The position numbers and the translations under genes were made by a program. Under the pieces are notes generated by a model, which made no database searches, was not told where the DNA came from, and saw only the letters and a list, made by a program, of their open reading frames with translations. From an uncultured Clostridiaceae bacterium (GTDB taxonomy: Bacteria; Bacillota; Clostridia; Lachnospirales; Lachnospiraceae), in NCBI GenBank assembly GCA_958441075.1, contig CAUCBQ010000058.1:1-11656 (forward strand): DNA of 11,656 nt, read 5' to 3'. This document shows, one piece after another, positions 1 through 8,486 of this stretch; positions within the stretch are counted from its first letter, which is position 1, and the number at the start of each line of letters is the position of its first letter.

Positions 1-2219
1 AGCTCCTTTTTATCCATCACAGAATGTTTTCTGTGCGTTACATCCAGATAACGGTTTCCATAGGCGTCCTGGAACATAAGAATCATATGACCGGAACGTG
101 CCGGAACATAAGCTCCTCCCTTTTCCAGCACATATGTCTCTTCATCCTTTAACTCCTCATAACGGACAATCACATACTTCATTCGGGGATCTTCACAGAT
201 AACCCGACGGGAACAGAGGATAGAAGGCAGAACCCTGGCTGCCCGCTCATCAATCATATCTCTGTAAATCATATGCTCATAGATCACTGCCAGATGACTG
301 TCAATCCGTGAAGCAAAAAGCTGCTCCATGGCAAACTGCTCCATCTCTCTGGTGTATGTCTGATAAAGCTCAGAAGAAGGATTCATGTACAGCAGAATAT
401 TTCTGTAAAGAACGCACCGGTCCTCTCTGTTCAGCGTCTTGTCGTAAGAGAAATACAAAAGCACCTCTTTTGGCAGCAGACGGCCATAGTCATCCGGAAG
501 AGAATAGAGGAAATACTCATACAAACGTGTAATGTTTATATGAGCCTCCAGAGCCTTTTCATACCATAAAAACGCATCCCTGTTTTTTTGTCCCCCGCGG
601 ATCAGAAAACCGCAGACCGCCTCTAAAAGCTCCCGTTCCGGATACACGTCATAGAGCTGCTTTGCCAGCCGCCACACTGACTTCCTGTAATGCTTCAGTC
701 CCAGAATAAAACCAGCTGCCTTTAAAACAGTCTCTCTGTCCAGCAGTTTCTCCCTGATTCCCAGCTGAAGGATCTGGAGTTCAAAACTGCCCAGCTTTGA
801 AAACAGAACCGGATGCTCCGTAAGCAGACGGCAGGCTCTTCCGTAGAGGAAGGGGCTTCTGCAGCCATTGGCAAACAGTGCCTCCATGGAACGGTACAAA
901 TCCAGAGGATTCTGAATACAAGTTTCATCTGTACGTATTAAGAGAAGCAAAAGCCAGGGCGACGAACTGCCCTGCTCCCACAGAAGTTTCCTTATATAAC
1001 GTACCAGCCCTTCCCTCCGGCTCTCTGACGGTTGGGATAAAAGGCTCAAATACTCATAATAACAGTACAGCCAGGGAGTCTTCTCCCGCTCCTTTAAAAT
1101 TTCCTCACGCACTTCTTCAAGGGCCGCCTCAGCTGTGTCTTTACGTCCGGAAAGCATCAGATGTTCCGCCCTCAGAAGGCGTACCCGCCCATCCCTGGGA
1201 TAGAGGATACGGAGCTTCTCTGTCTCCTGAAGAAGCTCCTCTTCCCATTCCCTGTCCGCTGAAGCTGTCAGTTCATACAGCAGGCGTTTCTGCATATATT
1301 CCAGAAATCCCTTCTTATCTTCTGCTGTTTCCCGGTAAGGATCTTTTCGCTTCTTTTTCTCTGCTTCAATGGGAATCACAAACTCCTGGCGCAGTGTACG
1401 GATCACAATCCGCCCCATATTCTTTCCTCCGTGAAGGGCGCCTGGCAAAATCCGATACGGAATCCTGCAGCGGTTCTCCGTAAAATCCCTGTCTGTCACA
1501 GAGGCTGTTTCCAGAGAAATAAAATCTCCCTCTGCCTTAAGCCGGGTCTCTTTGTAGCCCCAGCCGCTGACAGCCAGCTCAATGAAATCCTCTGCCTCCT
1601 CCTCCAGATTCCTGTAATATCTGGGCGAGGTATCTGTATTAATACGCACCGGCTCCTTTACATGAAGAGCCACCAGAAATTCCTCCAGAAGATTTCTTCG
1701 GTCGTTTCTTCCACGCAGTCCTTCATAAACAGTTCTGGCCTCTGTATCCTGCATAAAAGGCGCCTGTATAAAATCCTGATACTCAAACAGGCGCAGCGCC
1801 ATCTCTGTATTCTTCCGCGCAAGGTTTGCAAAATCTCTGGCTGTTTTTAAGGGCGCCAGTTCTTCTCCTCCGGTTCCCGTCTGAATACGCAAAGAATAAG
1901 GAATCTCCCTCTCACCTCCATTGGTGACCAGATAAAAAGATCCCTTGATTTCGTCTCCATCTTCCATATAACGGGTGTCAACTTCATATATAATATGGCT
2001 GCGAAGACCTCCAAAGGCATCATTTACAGCCCGTACTCTCTCATTACTGGAATAAACCAGTCCCTTTATGTACAGATCATTTGTACTCTGCACAAGAACT
2101 GAGCCTTTTACCGACTGGACTGCCCCCAAGGAGCCTTCCAGGCGCTCAGGCTTTATCATCAGCCCCGGAACACCGCCGTCAACGATGCCTCTGGCTAAAC
2201 GGTTGATCCGTTCTCTCAT
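1..2219 (-). CDS. DUF5717 family protein, 3' end beyond window
   Basis: The minus frame is open from an ATG at 2219-2217 to the left edge: 739 codons plus two bases, with no stop or frameshift. It begins MRERINRLARGIVDGGVPGL, which I recognise as the N-terminus of DUF5717 proteins, large proteins of unknown function in Lachnospiraceae. Residues 1 to about 290 are beta-rich with several GG and aromatic positions, resembling the family's N-terminal domain. A charged linker (EKKKRKDPYRE) follows. The rest is predominantly helical, with regularly spaced Leu, Tyr and Arg resembling a TPR-like solenoid, including a stretch with RDAFLWYEKALEAHINITRL. No signal peptide, membrane segment or catalytic motif is visible, so it is probably cytoplasmic. 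The upstream Shine-Dalgarno is weak (AGGTGGTAGGTG just before the ATG). The gene diverges from the DUF4364 gene. The family call is from memory of its sequence; the function is unknown. Confidence 0.85.
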   Translation of the reverse strand, partial: MRERINRLARGIVDGGVPGLMIKPERLEGSLGAVQSVKGSVLVQSTNDLYIKGLVYSSNERVRAVNDAFGGLRSHIIYEVDTRYMEDGDEIKGSFYLVTNGGEREIPYSLRIQTGTGGEELAPLKTARDFANLARKNTEMALRLFEYQDFIQAPFMQDTEARTVYEGLRGRNDRRNLLEEFLVALHVKEPVRINTDTSPRYYRNLEEEAEDFIELAVSGWGYKETRLKAEGDFISLETASVTDRDFTENRCRIPYRILPGALHGGKNMGRIVIRTLRQEFVIPIEAEKKKRKDPYRETAEDKKGFLEYMQKRLLYELTASADREWEEELLQETEKLRILYPRDGRVRLLRAEHLMLSGRKDTAEAALEEVREEILKEREKTPWLYCYYEYLSLLSQPSESRREGLVRYIRKLLWEQGSSSPWLLLLLIRTDETCIQNPLDLYRSMEALFANGCRSPFLYGRACRLLTEHPVLFSKLGSFELQILQLGIREKLLDRETVLKAAGFILGLKHYRKSVWRLAKQLYDVYPERELLEAVCGFLIRGGQKNRDAFLWYEKALEAHINITRLYEYFLYSLPDDYGRLLPKEVLLYFSYDKTLNREDRCVLYRNILLYMNPSSELYQTYTREMEQFAMEQLFASRIDSHLAVIYEHMIYRDMIDERAARVLPSILCSRRVICEDPRMKYVIVRYEELKDEETYVLEKGGAYVPARSGHMILMFQDAYGNRYLDVTHRKHSVMDKKE

Positions 2220-2265
2220 ACACCTACCACCTGTGTCTTCCTCTTATGCTTTTTGCTTACGTTTC

Positions 2266-2274
2266 ATGATAACA
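2266..2274 (-). promoter_or_regulatory. Possible extended -10 promoter of the DUF5717 gene
   Basis: On the minus strand the sequence reads TGTTATCAT, an extended -10 (TGn followed by TATCAT, 2271-2266). It lies about 46 bases before the DUF5717 start codon. No convincing -35 is found at 16 to 18 bases, so this is only a candidate. Confidence 0.35.
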
Positions 2275-2313
2275 CATTTTCATACAATTTAAAAGAGAAA
2301 TCTGCGCTACAGC

Positions 2314-2342
2314 TTGATTTAGCCCTTTAAACTTGGTATGAT
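2314..2342 (+). promoter_or_regulatory. Sigma-A type promoter of the DUF4364-Uma2 transcript
   Basis: TTGATT at 2314-2319 and TATGAT at 2337-2342 are separated by exactly 17 bases. A TG at 2334-2335 makes the -10 an extended type (TGgTATGAT). Transcription would start near 2349, giving a leader of about 38 bases before the ATG at 2387. This is the best-formed promoter in the left half of the window. Confidence 0.75.
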
Positions 2343-2374
2343 ATACGGTAAGAATTGCAACAATTTTATTCAAT

Positions 2375-2378
2375 GGAG
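2375..2378 (+). promoter_or_regulatory. Ribosome-binding site deciding the DUF4364 start
   Basis: GGAG lies 8 bases before the ATG at 2387. An alternative in-frame GTG at 2378 overlaps this site and has no Shine-Dalgarno of its own at proper distance. The ATG is therefore the better start. Confidence 0.7.
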
Positions 2379-2386
2379 TGCGCGAT

Positions 2387-2905
2387 ATGCTGACTGAGCC
2401 TATGACCCTATATAAACTGATGAATCTGTATATGTTAAAGCAGGTGAACTTCCCTTTAAGCAATGCCCAGCTGACCAGCTTTTTTACAGAACATGAATAT
2501 ACCACTTATTTTACCCTCCAACAGGCTTTAAACGAGCTGGAGGAAGCCGGGCTGATCCACAAGGAAGCCAGCCACAGCAGCACACGCTACGAAATCACAC
2601 GGGAAGGGGAAGAAACCTTAAACTTTTTCGGAAAAAACATATCCCCGGCTATTGTGGAGGACATGGATCAATATTTAAAAGAAAATAAATTCCGTCTCCG
2701 GGAGGAAGTGGGAACCACTGCTGATTTTTATAAGGGTACCAATCAGGACTATATCGTTCACTGCGAGGTACGGGAAAACAAAGCCGTACTGATCCGCCTG
2801 GATCTGTCCGTCCCGGATAAAGATCAGGCCGAGGATATGTGCAGCGCCTGGCGCTCCAAAAGTCAGGAAATCTATTCCCATATTATGCATACGCTTCTGT
2901 CATAA
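2387..2905 (+). CDS. DUF4364 family winged-helix protein
   Basis: The product is a 172-residue cytoplasmic protein starting MLTEPMTLYKLMNLYMLKQV. This opening, followed by a stretch with NFPLSNAQLTSFF and YFTLQQALNELEEAGLI, is characteristic of DUF4364. Residues 1-85 fit a winged helix-turn-helix: a helical N-terminus, a recognition-helix region around 43-55, and a wing around 60-72 (HSSTRYEITREGEETL). Residues 90-172 form an alpha/beta tail typical of the family. The fold suggests a transcription regulator or nucleic-acid binding protein, but I know of no established target. It has its own promoter, diverges from the DUF5717 gene, and is followed after 38 bases by the Uma2 gene, so the two are probably co-transcribed. 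The GTG at 2378 would add three residues but overlaps the ribosome-binding site. Confidence 0.85.
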   Translation: MLTEPMTLYKLMNLYMLKQVNFPLSNAQLTSFFTEHEYTTYFTLQQALNELEEAGLIHKEASHSSTRYEITREGEETLNFFGKNISPAIVEDMDQYLKENKFRLREEVGTTADFYKGTNQDYIVHCEVRENKAVLIRLDLSVPDKDQAEDMCSAWRSKSQEIYSHIMHTLLS

Positions 2906-2930
2906 AAGGGACAAAGATTTCATTTTCAGA

Positions 2931-2937
2931 AAGGAGG
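2931..2937 (+). promoter_or_regulatory. Ribosome-binding site deciding the Uma2 start
   Basis: AAGGAGG sits 6 bases before the ATG at 2944. The frame is open further upstream, to an ATG at 2839 inside the DUF4364 gene, but only the 2944 start has a strong Shine-Dalgarno. It also gives the normal Uma2 N-terminus. Confidence 0.85.
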
Positions 2938-2943
2938 CATTTT

Positions 2944-3495
2944 ATGCCTTTGTTAAAACCCAGGCTTTATACATCGGATGATTACTGGAATCTGCCTGAA
3001 AATATCCGGGCAGAGTTAATTGACGGACAGCTCTATAACATGGCTCCTCCCAGCCGGATACATCAGAGAATATCCGGACAGCTGTATCTTACCATTGGAT
3101 CATATATTGAGAAACACAAAGGTGACTGCCAGATCTATGCCGCCCCCTTTGCTGTTAATCTGGACTGCGAGGATAAAAACTGGGTAGAACCGGATCTTTC
3201 TGTCATCTGTGACTCCGGCAAGCTGACAGATCGGGGATGCTGCGGTGCTCCGGATCTTATCATCGAGATCGTATCTCCCGGCAGCCGGAAGATGGATTAT
3301 GTCCAAAAACCCGTCCTGTATTTAAATTCCGGTGTCCGTGAATACTGGATCGTTGACCCGGTCAAAAAATGTACAACCGTTCATCTCTACGACCAGGACC
3401 CCTCCGAATTTGCTCCTGTTATCTTTCCCTTTGAGAGCGATATCAGGGTTGGGATTTATTCGGATCTTTGTATTAATATCAGTAAGCTGTTGTAA
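2944..3495 (+). CDS. Uma2 family protein (PD-(D/E)XK nuclease fold, DUF820)
   Basis: The product is 183 residues, a usual length for Uma2 proteins. Family landmarks appear in order: ELIDGQLYNMAPPS at 24-37, a PD motif in WVEPDLSVICD (D84), LIIEIVSPGS with E108, a downstream lysine K122, and GVREYWIVDP at 130-139. D84, E108 and the migrated lysine K122 match the expected catalytic set of the PD-(D/E)XK fold, so the active site looks intact. The family is annotated as putative endonuclease; biochemical roles are poorly known, and members are very abundant in cyanobacteria and patchier elsewhere. There is no signal peptide. It follows the DUF4364 gene by 38 bases, probably in the same transcript, and ends at a strong terminator. 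No toxin-antitoxin partner of standard type is visible unless DUF4364 acts as one, which I would not assume. Confidence 0.88.
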   Translation: MPLLKPRLYTSDDYWNLPENIRAELIDGQLYNMAPPSRIHQRISGQLYLTIGSYIEKHKGDCQIYAAPFAVNLDCEDKNWVEPDLSVICDSGKLTDRGCCGAPDLIIEIVSPGSRKMDYVQKPVLYLNSGVREYWIVDPVKKCTTVHLYDQDPSEFAPVIFPFESDIRVGIYSDLCINISKLL

Positions 3496-3540
3496 AAAGG
3501 ACTCCCCGGCTGAATGTATATAGCCGGGGAATCCCTTTTT
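3494..3540. terminator. Bidirectional intrinsic terminator
   Basis: A perfect 9-bp stem, TCCCCGGCT (3503-3511) with AGCCGGGGA (3522-3530), has a 10-base loop. It is extended imperfectly by an A-run plus GGA on the left and TCCC plus a T-run (3536-3540) on the right. It lies between the convergent Uma2 and engB genes, so it can terminate transcripts from both strands. Confidence 0.9.
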
Positions 3541-3542
3541 CT

Positions 3543-4139
3543 TTATTCTTCCGTTTCTGACGCCGTTTTCTCAATCAATTCCCATATTTCCTCTCTTCCC
3601 TGCTTTGTTTCAGCAGAAAAGGGAATCAGAATATCATCTTTTTCCATCTCCAGTCCTGTGCGGATGGTCTTTACAGCCTTTGGCACCTGACTGCGTTTGA
3701 GCTTGTCCAGCTTGGTGGCAATGATTACCGGATGGTAGCCGTTGCTCACCACCCAGTCATACATCATTTTATCATTGGCAGAGGGCTCATGGCGGATATC
3801 TACCAACAGAAATACCAGCCTGAGCATGGGTGATTTCTGCAGGTACCGTTCAATCATCTTTCCCCACTTGGCCTTGGCCTCCAGAGAAACCTTAGCATAG
3901 CCGTAGCCCGGCAGATCCACATAATACAGCTCCTGATTGATATTGTAAAAGTTGATGGTCTGGGTCTTTCCCGGCTGGGAAGAAGTTCTGGCATAAGCTT
4001 TCCGGTTCATCAGGGCATTAATCAGGGACGATTTGCCCACATTTGATTTGCCTGCAAAGGCAAATTCCGGCAGAGTGTTTTCCGGCAGACGGCTGGTGAC
4101 GCCGCATACGGTTTCCAGATCTACGGTTTTAATGATCAT
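3543..4139 (-). CDS. engB: Ribosome biogenesis GTP-binding protein YsxC/EngB
   Basis: This 198-residue TRAFAC GTPase is needed for late assembly of the 50S ribosomal subunit (YsxC in Bacillus, YihA in E. coli); the gene is usually essential. All G motifs are visible: G1 GKSNVGKS (30-37), G2 around T60 in GKTQTINFYN, G3 DLPGYG (75-80), G4 TKLD (142-145) and G5 SAE (175-177). The length is normal. The ATG overlaps the lon stop codon in an ATGA arrangement (4136-4139), so translation is probably coupled to lon. It is the last gene of the minus-strand cluster and ends just before the bidirectional terminator. The same lon-engB pairing is standard in Firmicutes. Confidence 0.97.
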   Translation of the reverse strand: MIIKTVDLETVCGVTSRLPENTLPEFAFAGKSNVGKSSLINALMNRKAYARTSSQPGKTQTINFYNINQELYYVDLPGYGYAKVSLEAKAKWGKMIERYLQKSPMLRLVFLLVDIRHEPSANDKMMYDWVVSNGYHPVIIATKLDKLKRSQVPKAVKTIRTGLEMEKDDILIPFSAETKQGREEIWELIEKTASETEE

Positions 4140-6451
4140 GCGAATGCCTCCTTTACCACTTCTTTCATGCTTTTAACAAATACGATTTCCAGTCCCTTTG
4201 TAATCTCTTTTGAAAGCTCGCCTATATCCGGCCGGTTCTTTTCCGGCACAAGCACTTTCTTAATATGAGCCATCCTTGCCGCCAGAATCTTCTCCTTTAA
4301 TCCGCCGATAGGCAGAACCCGGCCTCTCAGGGTAATCTCTCCGGTCATAGCAACCTTTGCCAGAACCTTCCTTCCCGTTACCGCAGACAGCATGGCTGTA
4401 GCCATGGTAATACCCGCAGACGGGCCATCCTTTGGCACAGCCCCTTCCGGAATGTGAATGTGAAGATCATGCTTTTCAAAGTAATCGTCTGCCAGACCAT
4501 ATTCCGGGCAAATAGAACGTACATAGGTGAGAGCTGTCTGAGCAGATTCCTTCATTACATCGCCAAGCTGTCCGGTCATAAGCAGATTTCCCTTTCCCGG
4601 CATTACATTGACCTCAATCTGAAGAGTATCGCCTCCTGCGCTGGTCCATGCCAGTCCCCTTACGATTCCTACCTCATCCTCCTCATTGGCGTCCTCAAAG
4701 GTAATTCTTTCTTTCCCCAGATATTTTTCCAAGTTGCTCTCCGTGATGCGGATGCATCCCCGTTTTTTATTCTCCAGATAGTTTCTTGCAGCCTTGCGGC
4801 ATACGTCGCCGATCCGGCGCTCCAGATTTCTCACTCCTGCTTCTCTGGTGTAATTATGAATGATCTTTTCCAGACTCTTATCAGAAAATACAATCTGCTC
4901 TTTTGTAAGCCCGCTTCTCTCCCGCTGCTTTCCTATCAGATAATCCTTTGCAATATGGAATTTCTCATTTTCCGTATAGCTGTTTACCTCGATAACCTCC
5001 ATACGGTCAAGAAGAGGCCCTGGAATCGTCTGTGTTGTGTTAGCTGTGGCAATAAACAGAACCTGAGATAAATCAATGGGCACCTCCACATAGTGATCCC
5101 TGAACCGGACATTTTGTTCACCGTCCAGAACCTCTAAAAGAGCGGATGAGGTATCTCCCTTATAGTCGCTGCTCACCTTGTCAATTTCATCCAGAAGCAT
5201 CAGGGGATTGCTCACTCCCGCCTGACGAAGCCCTTCTGCCAGACGGCCGGGCATAGCTCCCACATAGGTTTTGCGATGGCCCCGGATTTCAGCCTCATCT
5301 CTGACACCTCCCAGGCTGATGCGCACATATTTTTTATTCAGAGCCCTTGCTACCGATCTGGCAATGGAGGTTTTTCCCGTTCCAGGAGGGCCTACCAGAC
5401 AGATAATAGGGCTGGTGCCCTTCTTTGTAAGACTGCGCACAGCCAGATATTCCAGGATACGCTCCTTTACCTTTTCCAGACCGTAATGATCTTCATTTAA
5501 CACCTCCTGGGCATGAAGGATATCATCATTGTCCTTTGAAGTCTTTTTCCAGGGAAGCTCCAACAGAGTTTCAATATAGGTTCTCAGCACATTTGCCTCC
5601 TGGCTTCCCATAGGCATAGTGCGGAAACGCCCGATCTCCTTTAAAAGCTTTTCCTTCACTTCCTTTTCCGCTTTTAAATCCTCTGCTTTTTTCTGGTAGT
5701 CATCCGCATCTGACAGGGACGTATCCTCTCCCAGCTCCTGACGGATGATCTTCATCTGCTCTCTGAGGATGTATTCCTTCTGATTCTGGTCAATATCTGC
5801 CTTTACCTTTTCCTGAAAATCCTTTTTAATGCGGTATACCTCCATCTCAGTCAGCAGCGTCTGAAGCACGGTTTCATACCGGGCTGACAAAAGAGTGCAT
5901 TCCAGCACGCTCTGACGTACGGTATAATCCCAGGGAAGCTGAATAGCAATCTGATCCAAAAGTTCAGACAAATCATTTATCAGCAAAAGGGAGGGCAGAT
6001 TTTCCTTGGCTGCCCTTAAGTTTACGGTTCCGTACTCCTCCAGCTTTTCCCGGATAATCCGCACCATGGCCTCTTTTGCCAGATCCTCCACATCCTCCTG
6101 CTCCGGGTCCATAGCGCCAATCTCTCCGATCAGACAGGGCTCCTCTGAATCAAAATCAAGAAGCTCCGCTCTCTCAAGCCCTTCTACCAGCACACGCACT
6201 GTCTTCCCCGGCAGCTTTACCAGCTGCTTTACCACTCCGATGGTACCCACCTGATATAAGTCCTTGAGCTCAGGATCAGGAATTTCCGGATGCTTTTGGC
6301 TGATCAAAAACAGCTTCTGATCCCCTATCATAGCTTTTTCTACCGCAGCTACAGACCTGGGCCTGTTTACATCAAAATGCTGCACCATTCCCGGAAGAAT
6401 GGTAAGCCCTCTCAAGGCTACTACCGGCATGGTTATCACTCGTTCTTCCAT
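4136..6451 (-). CDS. lon: ATP-dependent protease Lon (LonA type)
   Basis: The product is 771 residues, full length for LonA. It is a cytoplasmic AAA+ serine protease that degrades misfolded and selected regulatory proteins. The N-terminal substrate-binding domain covers about 6-200 (from ITMPVVALRGLTILPGMV), followed by a helical linker to about 300. The AAA+ module has Walker A GPPGTGKT (354-361), Walker B LLDEID (419-424) and sensor N471. The C-terminal protease domain holds the catalytic dyad: S678 in PKDGPSAG and K719 in GGLKEK. The start is supported by GAGGTGA about 7 bases upstream (6465-6459). A strong terminator lies between clpX and this gene, and I see no obvious promoter in the 96-base gap. 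Expression may rely on read-through or on a promoter inside clpX. The stop codon overlaps the engB start. No lonB gene is present, unlike the arrangement in Bacillus. Confidence 0.98.
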   Translation of the reverse strand: MEERVITMPVVALRGLTILPGMVQHFDVNRPRSVAAVEKAMIGDQKLFLISQKHPEIPDPELKDLYQVGTIGVVKQLVKLPGKTVRVLVEGLERAELLDFDSEEPCLIGEIGAMDPEQEDVEDLAKEAMVRIIREKLEEYGTVNLRAAKENLPSLLLINDLSELLDQIAIQLPWDYTVRQSVLECTLLSARYETVLQTLLTEMEVYRIKKDFQEKVKADIDQNQKEYILREQMKIIRQELGEDTSLSDADDYQKKAEDLKAEKEVKEKLLKEIGRFRTMPMGSQEANVLRTYIETLLELPWKKTSKDNDDILHAQEVLNEDHYGLEKVKERILEYLAVRSLTKKGTSPIICLVGPPGTGKTSIARSVARALNKKYVRISLGGVRDEAEIRGHRKTYVGAMPGRLAEGLRQAGVSNPLMLLDEIDKVSSDYKGDTSSALLEVLDGEQNVRFRDHYVEVPIDLSQVLFIATANTTQTIPGPLLDRMEVIEVNSYTENEKFHIAKDYLIGKQRERSGLTKEQIVFSDKSLEKIIHNYTREAGVRNLERRIGDVCRKAARNYLENKKRGCIRITESNLEKYLGKERITFEDANEEDEVGIVRGLAWTSAGGDTLQIEVNVMPGKGNLLMTGQLGDVMKESAQTALTYVRSICPEYGLADDYFEKHDLHIHIPEGAVPKDGPSAGITMATAMLSAVTGRKVLAKVAMTGEITLRGRVLPIGGLKEKILAARMAHIKKVLVPEKNRPDIGELSKEITKGLEIVFVKSMKEVVKEAFA

Positions 6452-6473
6452 CTGTTTGTCACCTCGTATCTTT

Positions 6474-6513
6474 AAAAAGGCCGCTGCAAATGCAGGAATC
6501 TGGTTTGCAGCGG
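6474..6513 (-). terminator. Intrinsic terminator between clpX and lon
   Basis: On the minus strand, CCGCTGCAAA (6513-6504) pairs perfectly with TTTGCAGCGG (6490-6481) across a 13-base loop. It is followed by CC and five T (6478-6474). This is a standard Rho-independent terminator placed 34 bases after the clpX stop and only about 22 bases before the lon start. Confidence 0.85.
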
Positions 6514-6547
6514 TCTGAAATGTTCTTGCTTATTTTAAATAAACGCC

Positions 6548-7858
6548 TCAGGCGATCTCTCCGTTTCTTCCCCCTCTGATCCTTTCAGATAAAGGTTTTC
6601 TTGCTGTCGGCTGCATATCTCTGTATACAAGCTCCGGCTCGCCCGTTCTGTCGATCACAGCCTTTGTAATCGTACAGATACCGATAGAATCATCAGAAGG
6701 AATCTCATACATCAGATCCATAATTGCGCTCTCCAAAATGGAACGCAGTCCTCTGGCTCCGATCTTACGCTCTACTGCCAGTCTGGCAATCTCCTCCAAA
6801 GCCTCTTTCGTAAACTCAAGCTTTACATTATCCAGCTCAAACAGCTTCTGGTACTGCTTTGTCAGAGCATTTTTCGGCTCAGACAGAATACGCACCATAG
6901 CCTCCTTCGTAAGCTGTTCTAAGGATACCTCTACTGGCACACGACCGATAAACTCAGGGATCAGACCGAATTTTGTCAGGTCCTGGGGCTCAACCTTGCG
7001 CAGAAGCTCATCAATGTTCATCTCATTGCGATTTACCACCTCTGCATTAAAACCGATAGAACCGGCACTGATGCGCTGCTCCACGATCTTTTCCAGACCG
7101 TCAAAGGCGCCTCCGCAGATAAAGAGAATATTGGTAGTGTCAATCTGAATCAGCTCCTGATGAGGATGCTTTCTGCCGCCCTGAGGCGGAACACTGGCAA
7201 CGGTTCCCTCCAAAATCTTAAGCAGAGCCTGCTGTACGCCTTCGCCGGATACGTCTCTGGTAATGGAAACATTCTCCGCCTTCTTGGTAATCTTGTCAAT
7301 CTCATCAATGTAGATAATTCCGTACTCCGCCCGGTTTACATCGTAATCTGCTGCCTGAATCAGCTTCAGGAGGATATTTTCCACATCCTCGCCTACATAT
7401 CCCGCCTCCGTAAGAGCCGTAGCGTCTGCAATGGCAAAGGGGACGTTAAGGATCTTCGCAAGGGTCTGGGCAAGATAGGTTTTACCGGAGCCCGTAGGAC
7501 CGATCATCAGAATATTGCTTTTCTGTACATCCACATCCATATGTCTGCAGGAGGTAACCCGCTTATAATGATTGTACACAGCAACAGAAAGAACCTTCTT
7601 TGCCGCCTCCTGTCCGATTACATACTCGTCCAGAAATGCCTTAATCTCCTTTGGTTTTAACAGATGGATGTCATTTAAGGCAGAATCCTCCTCTGTGTCT
7701 CCCGCTAATTCCTCCTCCAGAATCTCAGAGCACAGCTCAATACACTCATCACAGATAAATACATTGCTGTCGCCTGTTCCGGCAATCATCTTCCGTACCT
7801 GATCCTGGGTTCTTCCGCAAAAAGAACAGCGGATCGTGTCATCTGGTCTAATTGGCAT
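6548..7858 (-). CDS. clpX: ATP-dependent Clp protease ATP-binding subunit ClpX
   Basis: This 436-residue AAA+ unfoldase recognises substrates and threads them into ClpP. The N-terminal zinc-binding domain has C11, C14, C36 and C39 (CSFC and CDEC). The AAA+ domain shows Walker A GPTGSGKT (120-127), pore loop GYVG (153-156), Walker B IIYIDEID (181-188), the RKH pore loop (229-231), an arginine finger at about R306 in FIGRVPVE, and sensor 2 GARGLR (368-372 region). The IGF tripeptide (268-270) is the ClpP docking loop, so this ClpX should work with the adjacent ClpP. The gap to clpP is 38 bases, indicating co-transcription. The Shine-Dalgarno is modest (GGGTAGG about 10 bases upstream). An intrinsic terminator follows. 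Confidence 0.98.
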   Translation of the reverse strand: MPIRPDDTIRCSFCGRTQDQVRKMIAGTGDSNVFICDECIELCSEILEEELAGDTEEDSALNDIHLLKPKEIKAFLDEYVIGQEAAKKVLSVAVYNHYKRVTSCRHMDVDVQKSNILMIGPTGSGKTYLAQTLAKILNVPFAIADATALTEAGYVGEDVENILLKLIQAADYDVNRAEYGIIYIDEIDKITKKAENVSITRDVSGEGVQQALLKILEGTVASVPPQGGRKHPHQELIQIDTTNILFICGGAFDGLEKIVEQRISAGSIGFNAEVVNRNEMNIDELLRKVEPQDLTKFGLIPEFIGRVPVEVSLEQLTKEAMVRILSEPKNALTKQYQKLFELDNVKLEFTKEALEEIARLAVERKIGARGLRSILESAIMDLMYEIPSDDSIGICTITKAVIDRTGEPELVYRDMQPTARKPLSERIRGGRNGEIA

Positions 7859-7896
7859 ACTTACTATACCTACCCTTTCCTATCTCCTATATCTTC

Positions 7897-8478
7897 TCAA
7901 TGACGTGTGAGGATCTCATCGATCAGGCCGTATGCCTTTGCTTCTTTTGCAGACATATAATTGTCGCGCTCCGTATCCCGCTCAATCTCCTCAATGGATC
8001 TGCCTGTATTGGCGGCCAGAATTTCATTTAACTTTTTCTTGGTCTTTAAAATGTTCTCAGCCACAATCTTAATCTCTGTAGCCTGACCCCTGGCTCCGCC
8101 GGAGGGCTGATGGATCATGATTTCGGAATTTGGAAGAGCAAAGCGCTTGCCCTTTGCACCGCCTGCTAAAAGGAATGCTCCCATGCTGGCTGCCATGCCG
8201 ATGCAGATCGTAGACACATCGCATTTGATGTATTTCATAGTGTCATAAATAGCAAAGCCTGCGGATACAGAACCGCCTGGGCTGTTGATATAAAGGTGGA
8301 TATCCTTGGAAGGATCTTCCGCCTCCAGAAACAGAAGCTGAGCCACAATAATGCTTGCGGAAGTATCATTTACCTCTTCTCCCAGGAATATGATACGCTC
8401 CTTTAACAGCCTGGAGTAGATATCGTAGGAACGCTCTCCCCTGCTGGTCTGTTCAATGACATAGGGTACTAAACTCAT
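7897..8478 (-). CDS. clpP: ATP-dependent Clp protease proteolytic subunit ClpP
   Basis: The product is a 193-residue serine peptidase that forms the double-heptamer chamber used by ClpX. The catalytic triad is intact: S98 in GMAASMGA, H123 in IMIHQPSGG and D172 in RDNYMSA, the same numbering as Bacillus ClpP. The frame extends to an ATG at 8514 that would add 12 residues (MFNYTELQEDGY). The start at 8478 is chosen instead because AGGAGG lies 8 bases upstream and MSLVPYVIEQ is the usual N-terminus. It lies 125 bases after tig and 38 bases before clpX. I find no CtsR-type heptamer repeat upstream, so the heat-shock control known in Bacillus is not evident here. Confidence 0.97.
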   Translation of the reverse strand: MSLVPYVIEQTSRGERSYDIYSRLLKERIIFLGEEVNDTSASIIVAQLLFLEAEDPSKDIHLYINSPGGSVSAGFAIYDTMKYIKCDVSTICIGMAASMGAFLLAGGAKGKRFALPNSEIMIHQPSGGARGQATEIKIVAENILKTKKKLNEILAANTGRSIEEIERDTERDNYMSAKEAKAYGLIDEILTRH

Positions 8479-8486
8479 GTAACCAT

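Noticed and set aside
878..1850. Long plus-strand open frames inside the DUF5717 region
   Set aside because: They are antisense to a continuous 739-codon minus-strand gene, have no ribosome-binding site of note, and show low-complexity, non-family sequence.
4454..5071. 205-codon plus-strand open frame within lon
   Set aside because: It lies opposite the conserved AAA+ and protease domains of Lon and its translation resembles no protein family.
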